Source of the DNA: Bordetella sp. LUAb4
GTDB lineage: Bacteria > Pseudomonadota > Gammaproteobacteria > Burkholderiales > Burkholderiaceae_B
Assembly: GCF_021325795.1 (NCBI RefSeq)
Contig: NZ_JAHPZX010000001.1
Coordinates: forward strand, 62,001-126,000
Direction of reading: 5' to 3'
DNA length: 64,000 nucleotides
Positions 1 through 9,498 of the stretch are shown piece by piece. A program made the translations under genes and the position numbers. Within the stretch, counting starts at the first letter, position 1; each line of letters starts with the position of its first letter. Under the pieces are notes generated by a model. That model saw only the letters and a list, made by a program, of their open reading frames with translations. It was not told where the DNA came from and did no database searches.

Positions 1-107
1 GGCATTGCACCTTGTTACGATTTCAGGAACTCAGACGCGAGTTTGATGCGTTGACGCTCTTGCTTCAACCGCAGTTAAGACAAAAGATTACGCCTTCGCT
101 CTGGTGA
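1..107 (+). CDS. C-terminal end of an unidentified upstream gene (partial)
   Basis: Frame 3 is open from the window edge to a TGA at 105-107, while the other two forward frames close early (by about base 54). The visible residues end in a leucine/glutamine-rich tail (LLLQPQLRQKITPSLW). The next gene starts 6 bases later, which would fit tight coupling in the type VI secretion operon. Third-position GC is only moderate, and the tail is too short to assign to a family. A T6SS component is likely from context only. Confidence 0.35.
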   Translation, partial: HCTLLRFQELRREFDALTLLLQPQLRQKITPSLW

Positions 108-113
108 CCTCTT

Positions 114-980
114 TTGCTCATCCTTCTGCCCGTCTACTTTCTTGCCGCCGTCTGCATCTCGGCCTGGCTCTTCTTCCCCGCGTTGCGCACCACGACGCTG
201 CGGGGAATACGCGCCTGCCTGCATGGCTTGCGCCGAGGCGTCGCCCGCTCGAAACAGCGGGCGGGCGGCCATGTCGGCGGGCTGGCGCACGGCGTCGCGG
301 GGGGCATCGGCGGCGTCGCGAATAGCGTAAGCGGGTATGTAAAACGCCACCGCTGGCAGACGGCCGCCGTGGTGCTGATGGTGTCTCTTCCCACCCTTTT
401 TGCTTTCCTCATGAGACACAATCACACATTTGTTTACGAGACGGATTTACGAAATCCTAACGTACAAATTGAAGCGCTTTTGGCGGGTGAAAGGCTGGTT
501 CCGCCTCCTCCGCTGCCTCCCGAAGCCTTCACCACGGCCGAGGTGGTCATGGTGCGTCCGAACATCGTCACCGCCAGCCGCAAGTGGGAATTGCTGGACC
601 CCGATTTCACTCAGCGCCTGCTGCTGGTTTACCAGATCATGCGCGATCAATATGGCTACGAGATGGCCTTGATCGAGGGCTATCGCAGCCCCGAACGCCA
701 GCAGGAGCTGCTCGACAAGGATGGCCCGGTCGTGACCAATGCCGGCGCCTGGCAGAGCTATCACCAATACGGCCTGGCGGCGGACAACGCATTCCTGCGC
801 GATGGCAAGATCGTCATATCGGAGAAGGATCCTTGGGCGCTGCGCGGCTATCAGCTCTATGGCGAAGTGGCGCAGCGCGTCGGCCTTACCTGGGGCGGCC
901 ACTGGAAGTTCGCCGACTACGGCCATGTCGAGTACCGCAAACCCGGGGTCAAGCTGGGTACGCCGCCGCCCCCTCGATGA
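114..980 (+). CDS. Membrane-anchored M15-family peptidoglycan peptidase of the T6SS cluster (TagX-like)
   Basis: Predicted 288-residue protein with hydrophobic segments near residues 1-22 and 85-102 and a C-terminal M15 (VanY/L-alanyl-D-glutamate peptidase-like) domain. The metal-site pattern is visible: YRSPERQ, then SYHQYGLAAD (His and Asp ligands), then WGGHW and DYGHVEY (catalytic Glu/His region). M15 peptidases next to T6SS genes, such as TagX of Acinetobacter, are thought to open the cell wall so the apparatus can assemble. The frame begins at TTG 114, directly after an in-frame TGA at 105, so no longer start exists and no good ribosome site is visible. The gene lies upstream of tssM in the same direction. 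A role in T6SS assembly is inferred from domain and context; it could instead be a general wall peptidase. Confidence 0.8.
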   Translation: MLILLPVYFLAAVCISAWLFFPALRTTTLRGIRACLHGLRRGVARSKQRAGGHVGGLAHGVAGGIGGVANSVSGYVKRHRWQTAAVVLMVSLPTLFAFLMRHNHTFVYETDLRNPNVQIEALLAGERLVPPPPLPPEAFTTAEVVMVRPNIVTASRKWELLDPDFTQRLLLVYQIMRDQYGYEMALIEGYRSPERQQELLDKDGPVVTNAGAWQSYHQYGLAADNAFLRDGKIVISEKDPWALRGYQLYGEVAQRVGLTWGGHWKFADYGHVEYRKPGVKLGTPPPPR

Positions 981-1085
981 GGGCCGAATCCGAACGTGAT
1001 GGCCCGAACCGAACGCACGAACCCTGAATATCCGCATCGCCCTGCCCTCGAATCAAAAACATAACGTTGTCGTCGTAATCCAAAC

Positions 1086-2678
1086 ATGTCCCGTCTCCTC
1101 AAGTCCGGTTTGATCATTGCGCTGGTGTTCGGCGTGGTGTGGCTGGCCGTCATCATCTGGTGGCAGGAAACGCGCGCACTGCCGACGGCGGTGGATATCG
1201 GCATATTCCTGTTCGCCCTGCCGCTAGCCTTGCTGGGCATGGGCTGGCTGGGCCTACGCGCGGCCCGCGCCGCGGGAGCGCCCCAGCCGCAAGCGGATGC
1301 AGCCGCCGCTCCTGCCCCGACGGCCACCGCGGCACGCCCCGCCACCGCAACACTTGCGCTGCTCGGCGTGGCCGCTCGCACGGCGGCCGGCGCCAACGTC
1401 ACCAGCACGCGCGAGGCGCTGGCCGAACAGGGCCGGCCCCAACTGGATCCGCAATTGAAAGACGCGCGCGGCTTCCCCGTGTTCGGCGCGCGCGTCGCCA
1501 CGCTGGACACCAATGAGCTGCGCTTGCGCGCGCAGGCCGCCGACGCGCCATCCGAGGCCCAGCAAGACGAGCCCTTGCGCGCGACGGCCCTGCTGCGCGC
1601 GGTGGTGGAAGAGACCCGCAACCAGGCCATGGATCAGGTTCTGCTCAAGCACATGGCCGAGGGTCCTAGTGAACACGACACGGACTGGCCCATGCTGCAC
1701 GTCGACCTGATGCTGCCCGGCGCGTGGGAAGCCGGCGCGCGCGATCATGCGGCCCAGGTCGCGGCGGCGGCCTTGCGCGACGCGACGGCGGCCGGCGCGG
1801 CCTGGCCCGCCAGCCGCATCGCCCTGGTCACGCACGAAGTCACCGACGACAGCACCGTGGCAGCGCATCTGTACACAGTGGCCATGCGCACGGCGGAAAT
1901 GCAGGCTGAAGCAGCCAAGGCACTGGCCGAAGCGCAAGCCAAAACGCAAGCCGAAGCCAAGCGCATGCAGGCCGCGCAAGCCGCCGCCAGCGGTGCCAAC
2001 CGCGCCGGCGCCACGCAACCGTCCTACTTCAGCGGCAACGGCCGGCCCAAGACCACGCCCGCCGCACAACCGGCGCCCTTACGCATCATCGCCGCCGCTG
2101 ACTCCTACATCAGCCAGAGCCGCGTCAGCACCTGGCAAGGCCAGCGCCGCCTGATGACGACCGAACAACCGCAAGGCCTGGTACCGGGCGAGGCGGCCGC
2201 CGCCTTGCTGCTCGCGGCCTCGCCGGCGCCCGGCCAGGAACAGTACCTCGCGGTGCTGGCGCCTTACGCGCGCCGCACGGTTTCCGCCGATGCGCGCGGC
2301 GCCGCCGCCGATGCCGCCCTGCCCGGCGTGGCGCAGGCGCTGCTGCAGGAACATGGCCTCGCCGCCGACAGCCTGGCGACGCTGGTCAGCGACGCCGACC
2401 ATCGCGGCAGCCGGCCGCTAGAGACCCTGCAACTGGCCGCCGCGGTGACGCCGCACCTGGATCCGAATCAGGACTGCCTGGCGGCAGGCAATCTCTGCGG
2501 CCATATCGGCGCCGCCGCGCCCTTGCTGGCGCTGGCGCTTGCCGTCGACGCCAGCAAGGAACACGACGCGCCGGTGCTTGCCGTGCTGACCCAGGATCCC
2601 TTGTTGCGCGGCATCGCCGTCGTGGCCAGCTTTGAATCGTATCCTCCGACGAATCCTTCCCCTCCGTCCCCAACATGA
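1086..2678 (+). CDS. T6SS-linked inner-membrane protein with a degenerate ketosynthase/thiolase-like domain
   Basis: Predicted 530 residues. Two hydrophobic helices at about residues 6-27 and 36-57 anchor it in the inner membrane. An Ala/Gln/Glu-rich, probably helical stretch lies at about 275-310. The C-terminal half carries motifs reminiscent of beta-ketoacyl synthases: GEAAAALLLA beginning at G368 and CGHIGAAAP around H473. The Cys-His-His active site cannot be assembled convincingly, so catalysis is doubtful. Its ATG-TGA overlap with tssM (4 bases) implies translational coupling. A scaffold or accessory T6SS role is inferred from position; the function is unknown. Confidence 0.75.
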   Translation: MSRLLKSGLIIALVFGVVWLAVIIWWQETRALPTAVDIGIFLFALPLALLGMGWLGLRAARAAGAPQPQADAAAAPAPTATAARPATATLALLGVAARTAAGANVTSTREALAEQGRPQLDPQLKDARGFPVFGARVATLDTNELRLRAQAADAPSEAQQDEPLRATALLRAVVEETRNQAMDQVLLKHMAEGPSEHDTDWPMLHVDLMLPGAWEAGARDHAAQVAAAALRDATAAGAAWPASRIALVTHEVTDDSTVAAHLYTVAMRTAEMQAEAAKALAEAQAKTQAEAKRMQAAQAAASGANRAGATQPSYFSGNGRPKTTPAAQPAPLRIIAAADSYISQSRVSTWQGQRRLMTTEQPQGLVPGEAAAALLLAASPAPGQEQYLAVLAPYARRTVSADARGAAADAALPGVAQALLQEHGLAADSLATLVSDADHRGSRPLETLQLAAAVTPHLDPNQDCLAAGNLCGHIGAAAPLLALALAVDASKEHDAPVLAVLTQDPLLRGIAVVASFESYPPTNPSPPSPT

Positions 2679-5600
2679 CCAGCCCATCCGGACTGTTTTC
2701 CAGCTTCACCAGTTTCCTGAGCGACACACGCTCCTGGATATCCCGCATCGCGTCCAGCCCGAAGACGTTCATCTTCTTCGGACTCATCGCCTTGCTGGTC
2801 TTCCTGTTTCTCCTGGCCGATACGCCAGAGACCGGGCTGGTGTGGGCCGGCACCGCGCTAGGCGTCTTCCTGGTGCTGTGGCTGTTGGTCTTCGTGATCC
2901 GCCGCGCTCGCTCACGCAAGGCCAATGACCAGCTTGGCGACGTTCTGGAGAAGCAGGCGCAAACCGGCAAGAGCAGCTCGCGCGGCGACGTGCAAGCCCT
3001 GCGCGAACGCATGTCGCAGGCGGTACGCACCATCAAGACGTCGAAGATCGGCCAGTTGTCCGGCAATCAGGCCTTGTACGAACTGCCCTGGTACATCGTC
3101 ATCGGCAACCCCGCCGCCGGCAAGAGCAGCGCGGTGATCAACTCCGGCCTGCAATTCCCCTTCGCCGACAAGAACGGCGCGGCGGTGCGCGGCGTGGGCG
3201 GCACGCGTAACTGCGACTGGTTCTTCACCACGGAAGGCATCCTGCTCGACACCGCCGGCCGCTACTCCGTACACGAGGAAGACCGCGACGAATGGCTGGG
3301 CTTCCTGGACCTGTTGAAGAAGCACCGCTCGCGCGCGCCCATCAACGGCATCATCGTGGCCGCCAGCATCGACGAGCTGTCGGCGTCCGGCCCGGAGTTC
3401 GCCATCGAGCTGGCCAAGAACCTGCGCCAACGCGTACAGGAACTGATCGACCGGCTGGAAGTCTTCGCGCCGGTGTACATCATCTTCACCAAGGCCGACC
3501 TGATCGCCGGCTTCGACGAGTTCTTCGCCGACAGCGACGAAGGCGAACGCAACCGCGTCTGGGGTGCCACCCTGCCCTACGGCGCCGAGGAAAGCCGCGA
3601 CGTGCTGGCGCTGTTCGATGCGCGCTTCGACGAACTGTACGAAGGCCTGAAGGAAATGGGCACGGCGCAGATCTCCTTGCGACGTTCCGGTGACCTGCCT
3701 CCCGGCCTGCTGACCTTCCCGCTGGAATTCGCATCGATCAAGCCCGCGCTGCGCACGTTCCTGTCGACGCTGTTCGAGACCAACCCTTTCCAGTACAAGC
3801 CCATCTTCCGCGGCTTCTACTTCACCAGCGCCCTGCAGGAAGGCGTGGCGCGCAGCACGTCCACCGACAAGCTGGCCGAACGCTTCGCCCTGGCGCCATC
3901 ACGGCGCGCGACCACGCAGCACGTGTCATCGCACAACGGCTATTTCCTGCGCGACCTGTTTTCCAACGTCATCTTCTCCGACAAGAAACTGGTGCGCCAG
4001 CATGCCAGCCCAGGCAAGGTGCGCATGCGCTATCTGGGTTTCTTCGGCTTGGTGCTGGTGCTGGGCCTGGTGCTGGGCGGCTGGACCTGGTCCTATATGG
4101 GCAACCGCCAGCTGGCCTCGAATGTGCAAGCCGACCTGGACAAGGTCGTGCGCATGCAGCAGGAAGGCTCCGACCTGCAGAGCCGCCTGGAAGCGATGCA
4201 GATACTGCAAGACCGCATCGAGCAACTGGATCGCTACGCCACCAGCCGCCCGATCTCGCTGGGCCTGGGGCTGTACCAGGGTGACGAACTGCGCCATCGC
4301 TTGCTGCAGGAGTACTACGCCGGCTTGAACCAGATCATGCTGATGCCGGTCAAGGGCAGCCTGGAAGACTATCTGGCGCGGGTCGGCAATTTCGCTACCC
4401 CGGCCAGTGGCAATGGCAATGGCACTGCCAACACGACTGGCCAGCCTCCGGTCCGTCCCGTGCCGGTGACGGCAGCGGCGCCCGACACGCTGTTCCAGGA
4501 CTCCTCGCCGACCAATCCGCAGGACGCGTACAACGCGTTGAAGACCTACCTGATGATGTCCAGCCGGGAACACGTGGACCCGACCCATCTGTCGGACCAG
4601 ATCACGCGTTTCTGGCGCGGCTGGCTGGAGACCAACCGCGGCACCATGCCGCGCGACGCGCTGATCCGCAATGCGGAACGCATGATCTCCTTCTACTCGG
4701 CGCGCTCGTCCGACGCCGAATGGCCACGCATCAATCTGAACCTGGCGCTGGTCGAGCGTACGCGCGGCAATCTGCGCACCGTGATGCAAGGCATGCCGGC
4801 CCGCGAGCGCGCCTACGCCACCATCAAGGCGCGCGCCGCCACGCGCTTCCAGACGATGACGGTGGCCCGCATCGTCGGCAACCAGGACAACGTGGTGATG
4901 GCCGGCAGCTACGCTATCCCGGGCACGTTCACGCGCGAGGCCTGGGAGCAATACGTGCAGCCGGCTATCCGCGAAGCGTCCAGCAAGGAACTGCAGACCA
5001 CCGACTGGGTGCTGGGCGTGAACGCCCGCGACGACCTGACGCTGGAAGGCAGCCCGGAGCAGATCCAGAAGAGCCTGGACACGATGTACAAGACGGAATA
5101 CGCGGAGGAATGGAAGAAATTCCTGGGTGGCGTCAGCATCCAGCCCTTCACCAGCTTCAGCCAGGCCGTGGACGCGATGAACCGCCTGGGCGACCCGCAA
5201 ACCTCGCCCATTGCCAAGTTGATCAACACGGCCTATGACCAGACGTCCTGGGACAACCCCTCGCTGATCAGCACCGGCCTGCAACAAACGCAGACCGGCG
5301 TGGTGGCCTGGTTCAAGCGCGAAGTGCTGCGCCAGAGCACGGCCCCACAGGTCAAGGAGAATCCCAACAACACGCTGCCCATGGGCCCGGTGGGCCGCGA
5401 GTTCTCGGACGTGGCGCGCCTGGTGGTGGCGCATGAGAACCAGTCGCTGCTGGGCAACTACATGACGGCTTTGTCGAAGATCCGCACGCGCTTCAACACG
5501 CTCAACAACCAGGGCGATCCCGGGCCCGGTGCGCTGGTGCTGATGCGGCAGACGCTGGAAGGCAAGGAATCGGAACTGGCCGACGCCTTGAAGCTGGTGG

Positions 5601-6517
5601 ACGAACAGATGCTGGCAGGCTTGACCGACACCCAGCGCGAAACACTGCGCCCGCTGCTGGTGCGCCCACTGGTGCAGGCCTACGCCGTGACGCTGCAACC
5701 CGCCGAACGCGAGCTGAACAAGGTGTGGACGGCGCAGATCTACCAGCCCTTCAACCAGGACCTGGCCGAAAAATATCCCTTCTCGCCCAACGCCACCGTG
5801 GAAGCCAGCGCGCAAGAGATCGGCCAGATCTTCGGCCCGCAAGGCGCCATCGCCAAGTTCGTGTCGGACACGCTGAGCCCGCTGACCGTACGCCGCGGCG
5901 ACGTGTTGACGGCGCGCACCTGGGGTGACCTGGGCGTCAATCTGCTGCCGACCTTCACCGCGAATTTCTCGCAGTGGGTGGCGCCGCTGTCGGGCGCGGC
6001 GGCCGGTGGCGGCGCGGCGGCGCAACCGCAGACGCTGTTCCAGATCCAGCCCAAGCCCGCCCAGGGCGTGACCGAGTACACCATCGAGATCGACGGCCAG
6101 CAATTGCGCTATCGCAACACACCGCCGCAGTGGGTCAACTTCGTATGGCCCAACGCCCAGGGCGCCCCCGGCGCCCGCATCACCGCCACGGCCTTCGACG
6201 GCAGCGTGGTCGAGGTGGTGAACGAGCCTGGCCGCTACGGCCTGGAAAAACTCATCGGTTCAGCGCAACGCACTTCCAATCCTGACGGTAGTTTCAATAT
6301 GACCTGGTCCAAAGCCGGCGTTTCGGTCCCCGTCACGCTACGCATCATCAGCAACGCCCAGGCGGCCGGCTCCGGCGCCAGCGAACCTTCCAGCGGCCAG
6401 GGCCTGCGCAATCTGCGCCTGCCCCAGGCGGTGGTGTCGCCCACGCCGGCCAATCTGGCGGACAGCCGCACGGCCGCGACACCGGCCCCAACCCAGACTC
6501 GTGCAGGGGGCAAATAA
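2675..6517 (+). CDS. tssM: TssM (IcmF-family) inner-membrane component of the type VI secretion system
   Basis: Predicted 1280 residues, a normal TssM length. Two hydrophobic helices lie near residues 31-50 and 54-75 and a third at about 453-475, separating the cytoplasmic NTPase domain from the large periplasmic part. Walker A reads GNPAAGKSS with K150; a DTAGRY motif follows at 192-197. The periplasmic end has the usual IcmF C-terminal pattern (residues about 1130-1240, including PPQWVNFVWPN). TssM with TssL and TssJ forms the trans-envelope complex. The gene overlaps its upstream neighbour by 4 bases and tagF by 1 base (TAATG), so these are co-translated. Confidence 0.97.
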   Translation: MTSPSGLFSSFTSFLSDTRSWISRIASSPKTFIFFGLIALLVFLFLLADTPETGLVWAGTALGVFLVLWLLVFVIRRARSRKANDQLGDVLEKQAQTGKSSSRGDVQALRERMSQAVRTIKTSKIGQLSGNQALYELPWYIVIGNPAAGKSSAVINSGLQFPFADKNGAAVRGVGGTRNCDWFFTTEGILLDTAGRYSVHEEDRDEWLGFLDLLKKHRSRAPINGIIVAASIDELSASGPEFAIELAKNLRQRVQELIDRLEVFAPVYIIFTKADLIAGFDEFFADSDEGERNRVWGATLPYGAEESRDVLALFDARFDELYEGLKEMGTAQISLRRSGDLPPGLLTFPLEFASIKPALRTFLSTLFETNPFQYKPIFRGFYFTSALQEGVARSTSTDKLAERFALAPSRRATTQHVSSHNGYFLRDLFSNVIFSDKKLVRQHASPGKVRMRYLGFFGLVLVLGLVLGGWTWSYMGNRQLASNVQADLDKVVRMQQEGSDLQSRLEAMQILQDRIEQLDRYATSRPISLGLGLYQGDELRHRLLQEYYAGLNQIMLMPVKGSLEDYLARVGNFATPASGNGNGTANTTGQPPVRPVPVTAAAPDTLFQDSSPTNPQDAYNALKTYLMMSSREHVDPTHLSDQITRFWRGWLETNRGTMPRDALIRNAERMISFYSARSSDAEWPRINLNLALVERTRGNLRTVMQGMPARERAYATIKARAATRFQTMTVARIVGNQDNVVMAGSYAIPGTFTREAWEQYVQPAIREASSKELQTTDWVLGVNARDDLTLEGSPEQIQKSLDTMYKTEYAEEWKKFLGGVSIQPFTSFSQAVDAMNRLGDPQTSPIAKLINTAYDQTSWDNPSLISTGLQQTQTGVVAWFKREVLRQSTAPQVKENPNNTLPMGPVGREFSDVARLVVAHENQSLLGNYMTALSKIRTRFNTLNNQGDPGPGALVLMRQTLEGKESELADALKLVDEQMLAGLTDTQRETLRPLLVRPLVQAYAVTLQPAERELNKVWTAQIYQPFNQDLAEKYPFSPNATVEASAQEIGQIFGPQGAIAKFVSDTLSPLTVRRGDVLTARTWGDLGVNLLPTFTANFSQWVAPLSGAAAGGGAAAQPQTLFQIQPKPAQGVTEYTIEIDGQQLRYRNTPPQWVNFVWPNAQGAPGARITATAFDGSVVEVVNEPGRYGLEKLIGSAQRTSNPDGSFNMTWSKAGVSVPVTLRIISNAQAAGSGASEPSSGQGLRNLRLPQAVVSPTPANLADSRTAATPAPTQTRAGGK

Positions 6518-7503
6518 TGAACGCGCCCTTGCAATCCCCCGCGTATCGCGCCGCCTACTTCGGCAAGATTCCTTCGCGTGGCGACTTCGTGCGCAGCACC
6601 ACGCATCCGCAGTTGATGGCCAGCCTGGACGCCTGGGCCGCCAATACGATGGAGCTGCTGGCGCAGGACCCGCATTGGAAGACGCTGTACGACGACGCGG
6701 CGGGTTTCAATTTCGCATTCCTGGGGCCACGCAGCAAGATCGCGGTGGCGGGACACCTGCGCCCCAGCCAGGACCAGTCCGGACGGCGTTTTCCTTTCCT
6801 CAGCGCGACGTCGCTGGAGGTCTCGCGGCCGCAGGAATTCATGGCCCGCAGTCCGGTATCGTTCAGTCGTCTGTGGAACCGGCTCGACGCGGTGACGACG
6901 ACACTGATCACCGATGCGGACTCCAGTTCCGGGCTGCAGTCCTTGAACAGCCTGGAAGGCGCCATCCACATCGCACCGGACGACGGCTTCGATACCTTCG
7001 TCGATGTACAGACGCTGGAGCGCGTGGAACAGATGCTGCGGGGCGATGGCCATGAGTTACGGCTGCACGACGTCATCCTGGCCTTGGGCATCCTGCTGGA
7101 ACCGGTGATGAACAGCGGCGCCTCGCATCTGGATCAGGGGCTGTCGCTGCCCTTGCCCAGCGATCCCATGTACGCGAACCTGGTGGCGGCCTATTGGATG
7201 ACGCTGGTGACGCCGTTCCTGGCGCTGGCGGATTTCGAAGTCGCGACGTTCATCGGCCGGATCGGCGGCAAGCCCCGCCTGGTGATCGGCTTTCGCGGCG
7301 CCTCGCCGCATACCCTGGCCAGCCTGCTGTCGACGCCGCAGGTACTGGCGGCGCAGAACATCGTGCTGGATCAGGCGCCATGGGTGAACGAGCACGTCAA
7401 CGCCAGCCATGGGCTGGCCAAGCTGGCCAGCTATCTTGATCAACCGAAATTGTCGCTGCGCACCGCGCTCGACACTTTCCGCGAAGTTTTTATCGGAGCA
7501 TGA
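6517..7503 (+). CDS. tagF: TagF-type T6SS accessory/regulatory protein
   Basis: Predicted 328 residues. The N-terminus (AYFGKIPSRGDFVR, then LGPRSKIAVAGHLRPSQDQSGRRFPF) is the hallmark of the TagF/ImpM family, which in Pseudomonas acts as a post-translational repressor of T6SS firing. The region after about residue 190 is less conserved. It starts in the stop codon of tssM (TAATG) and has an AGGGGG ribosome site. No PppA or PpkA phosphatase/kinase partner is seen in this window, so the regulatory circuit may differ or lie elsewhere. Confidence 0.9.
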   Translation: MNAPLQSPAYRAAYFGKIPSRGDFVRSTTHPQLMASLDAWAANTMELLAQDPHWKTLYDDAAGFNFAFLGPRSKIAVAGHLRPSQDQSGRRFPFLSATSLEVSRPQEFMARSPVSFSRLWNRLDAVTTTLITDADSSSGLQSLNSLEGAIHIAPDDGFDTFVDVQTLERVEQMLRGDGHELRLHDVILALGILLEPVMNSGASHLDQGLSLPLPSDPMYANLVAAYWMTLVTPFLALADFEVATFIGRIGGKPRLVIGFRGASPHTLASLLSTPQVLAAQNIVLDQAPWVNEHVNASHGLAKLASYLDQPKLSLRTALDTFREVFIGA

Positions 7504-7505
7504 CT

Positions 7506-8300
7506 ATGCGCCTGGCTTTCTTTGCCGCCGCCTTCGCGCTGTCCGGCGCCTGCGCCGCCCAGGACGCGGCCACCGTGGTGCCCGCCAATGTGGTGCCGCA
7601 ACCGGGTCAGGTCGTGGCCAGTGGCGCCGTTCCCGACCAGGCGACCAAGGCCGATGTGCTGGCCAAGCTGCAGCAGCTGTATGGCGTGGGCAATGTGATC
7701 GACCGCATCGACGTGGGTGGCGTGGTGGCGCCGCCGAATTGGAGCTCGCACGTCGGCAAGATGATTTCACCGCCCTTGAAGCAGATCAATCGGGGGCAGC
7801 TCGATATCGACGGCACGCAGATCAGCCTGCGCGGCGAGGTGCAGAACGAGGCCTCGCGCCAGCAGATCGCCAGCAGTCTGGCGACGGCGCTGAATCCGAC
7901 CTACAAGATCGTCAACGGCTTGCGGGTGGCGGCGGCGAAGGACGAACAGGGGATGCTCGACAATCTGCTCGCCAATCGCACGGTGGAGTTCGAAACGGGC
8001 AGCGCTACGTTGACGACGCGGGGGCGCGAGCTGCTGGACGAAGTGGCCAATGTGCTGCCGCGCATCCGTGCGGACAAGGTGCAGATCATCGGCCACACGG
8101 ACAGTTCCGGCAGCCGGGCGACGAATCTGGCGCTAAGCCAGGCGCGGGCGGATGCGGTGAAGGCTTATATGGTGGAAAAGGGACTGCCCACGGGGCGCTT
8201 CGACGCGGTAGGCGTGGGACCGGATCAACCCTTGATGACCAATGCCACGGCTGAAGGACGGGCCAAGAACCGGCGCATCGAGTTCCGCGCCGGCAGTTGA
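7506..8300 (+). CDS. Periplasmic/outer-membrane OmpA-family protein with BON-like region, T6SS cluster
   Basis: Predicted 264 residues. An N-terminal secretion signal ends near ACAAQD; the Cys is not in a good lipobox, so simple cleavage is as likely as lipidation. Residues about 45-145 resemble a BON-type fold (LRGEVQNEASRQQIASSL), and residues about 150-264 form an OmpA peptidoglycan-binding domain (FETGSATLTTRGRELLDEVA, GHTDSSGS, NLALSQARADAV, NRRIEFR). In T6SS clusters such proteins anchor the membrane complex to the wall, as TagL or evolved TssL do. ATG 7506 is chosen because GGAG at 7495-7498 is 7 bases away; ATG 7500 is only one base from it. Confidence 0.88.
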   Translation: MRLAFFAAAFALSGACAAQDAATVVPANVVPQPGQVVASGAVPDQATKADVLAKLQQLYGVGNVIDRIDVGGVVAPPNWSSHVGKMISPPLKQINRGQLDIDGTQISLRGEVQNEASRQQIASSLATALNPTYKIVNGLRVAAAKDEQGMLDNLLANRTVEFETGSATLTTRGRELLDEVANVLPRIRADKVQIIGHTDSSGSRATNLALSQARADAVKAYMVEKGLPTGRFDAVGVGPDQPLMTNATAEGRAKNRRIEFRAGS

Positions 8301-8301
8301 T

Positions 8302-9498
8302 CTATCCTTCACTTCCTGTCTTCGGCACACCGAGGAGTTCTTCCAGGTCCGCAAGACCCTGGTCGTTCTTGAGAACGGTGCGCAGCCACAGGTGCAAGGA
8401 CATCTCACCCCAACTGGCGGCTTTGTCGGCCAGGTAAGCGACCGGGCTGTGCGGTTCGGTGCGGCGAAAGAAGTCGGCCACTTCGCGTAGCTGGTGCAGG
8501 GCCTGGTCGCGGGTCTGGATGGGACCACGGGCGGCCGGCGCGGCGTGGCCGGCGGGATGGTGTGCGGCGTGACCGGTAGGGTGGCCCGAACCGGACGCGG
8601 ATTCCTGCGCAAGACTCATGGTGGGTTCCAGACGTTCTGCCTGATCGCGCGCGCTGGTGCCGGCGCCATCGGTAGGTACGGTGCCGGCAGCGAAGCCGGA
8701 TGGCGATGCGGAGCCGGCTGCCGCGCTGTCGCTGCGTACCAGCAGTCCCGCTTCACGGGCGAATCGTGTGGCCAGGGCGGACGCGTTGCGCAAGGCTTCG
8801 CGCAAGGCGGAGAACGAAGGCCCCTCGTCGCCCAGGCGGTCTTGCAGCAGCCGGTCCAGGCTGTCCAGGGCCTGCATGCAACCGTCCAGATCGACCAGCA
8901 GTTCGGAATAGAAGGCCGGCGGCGTGTCGCGGCGCGCGGCATCGAACTGGTCCTGCGTGACTTTGCCGCGGGTCAGTTCGGAGGCATCCTGCGGCGCGCG
9001 CTTGATGGCATTGGCCAACTGGACAGCGCTGTCCCATACGGCCAGGCCATAACGGCCTGCTTCGCTGCGGGTGAGCGGAACTTCAACGACCAGTTGGCGC
9101 GACTGGCTGATCAACCAACCCAGGTTGCCGATACGCTGCGCCGCATCGCCATCCTCGGCGCGCGGATGCAAGCCTTCCCAATAATCCCGGCACAAGGCTT
9201 CAACCAGGCGATAGCCATCACGCAAGCCGCCAAAGCCTTCGCGACGCGCCCATGCCTCGGTCAACCAGGCCGCCACGCGGATGTCCTTGCTGCGTTCGCG
9301 CAGGACGATGCCGCACAGACGCACCACCTGCGGCCAGTCGGCTTCCTTCAGGTCGATGACCCAATCGCCCTGCTCCAGACCCGGCTCATCAAAGCGGCGC
9401 GCTTCGCGAATCTGGTCGAATTCGGCCGAGAACACCATGTCTTCGCCGCACGGGTCATCACCCGGTATCGGCTGCAATAACGTATCGAGGTCTGTCAT
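8302..9498 (-). CDS. tssA: TssA (ImpA-family) T6SS baseplate/sheath assembly protein
   Basis: Predicted 398 residues. The ImpA N-terminal domain is recognisable: LLQPIPGDDPCGEDM, DWPQVVRLCGIVLRERSKDIRVAAWLTEA and GLRDGYRLVEALCRDYWEGLHP. A Ser/Gly/Ala/His-rich linker follows, then a C-terminal oligomerisation region (RDQALHQLREVADFFRRTEPHSPVAYL). TssA primes and caps sheath growth. The gene is convergent with the OmpA gene (one base between stops) and divergent from the PDGTYV protein. A longer frame begins at a TTG at 9537, but the family N-terminus fits ATG 9498. Confidence 0.93.
   Translation of the reverse strand: MTDLDTLLQPIPGDDPCGEDMVFSAEFDQIREARRFDEPGLEQGDWVIDLKEADWPQVVRLCGIVLRERSKDIRVAAWLTEAWARREGFGGLRDGYRLVEALCRDYWEGLHPRAEDGDAAQRIGNLGWLISQSRQLVVEVPLTRSEAGRYGLAVWDSAVQLANAIKRAPQDASELTRGKVTQDQFDAARRDTPPAFYSELLVDLDGCMQALDSLDRLLQDRLGDEGPSFSALREALRNASALATRFAREAGLLVRSDSAAAGSASPSGFAAGTVPTDGAGTSARDQAERLEPTMSLAQESASGSGHPTGHAAHHPAGHAAPAARGPIQTRDQALHQLREVADFFRRTEPHSPVAYLADKAASWGEMSLHLWLRTVLKNDQGLADLEELLGVPKTGSEG

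Noticed and set aside
3926-6103. 725-codon open frame on the minus strand across tssM
   Set aside because: It lies wholly antisense to a clearly functional tssM. Its product is rich in His, Arg, Gln and Gly with no domain or start signal. GC-rich coding DNA often leaves such frames open.
8494-9480. 328-codon plus-strand frame opposite tssA
   Set aside because: It is antisense to tssA, which carries clear ImpA motifs; the plus-strand product has no recognisable family.
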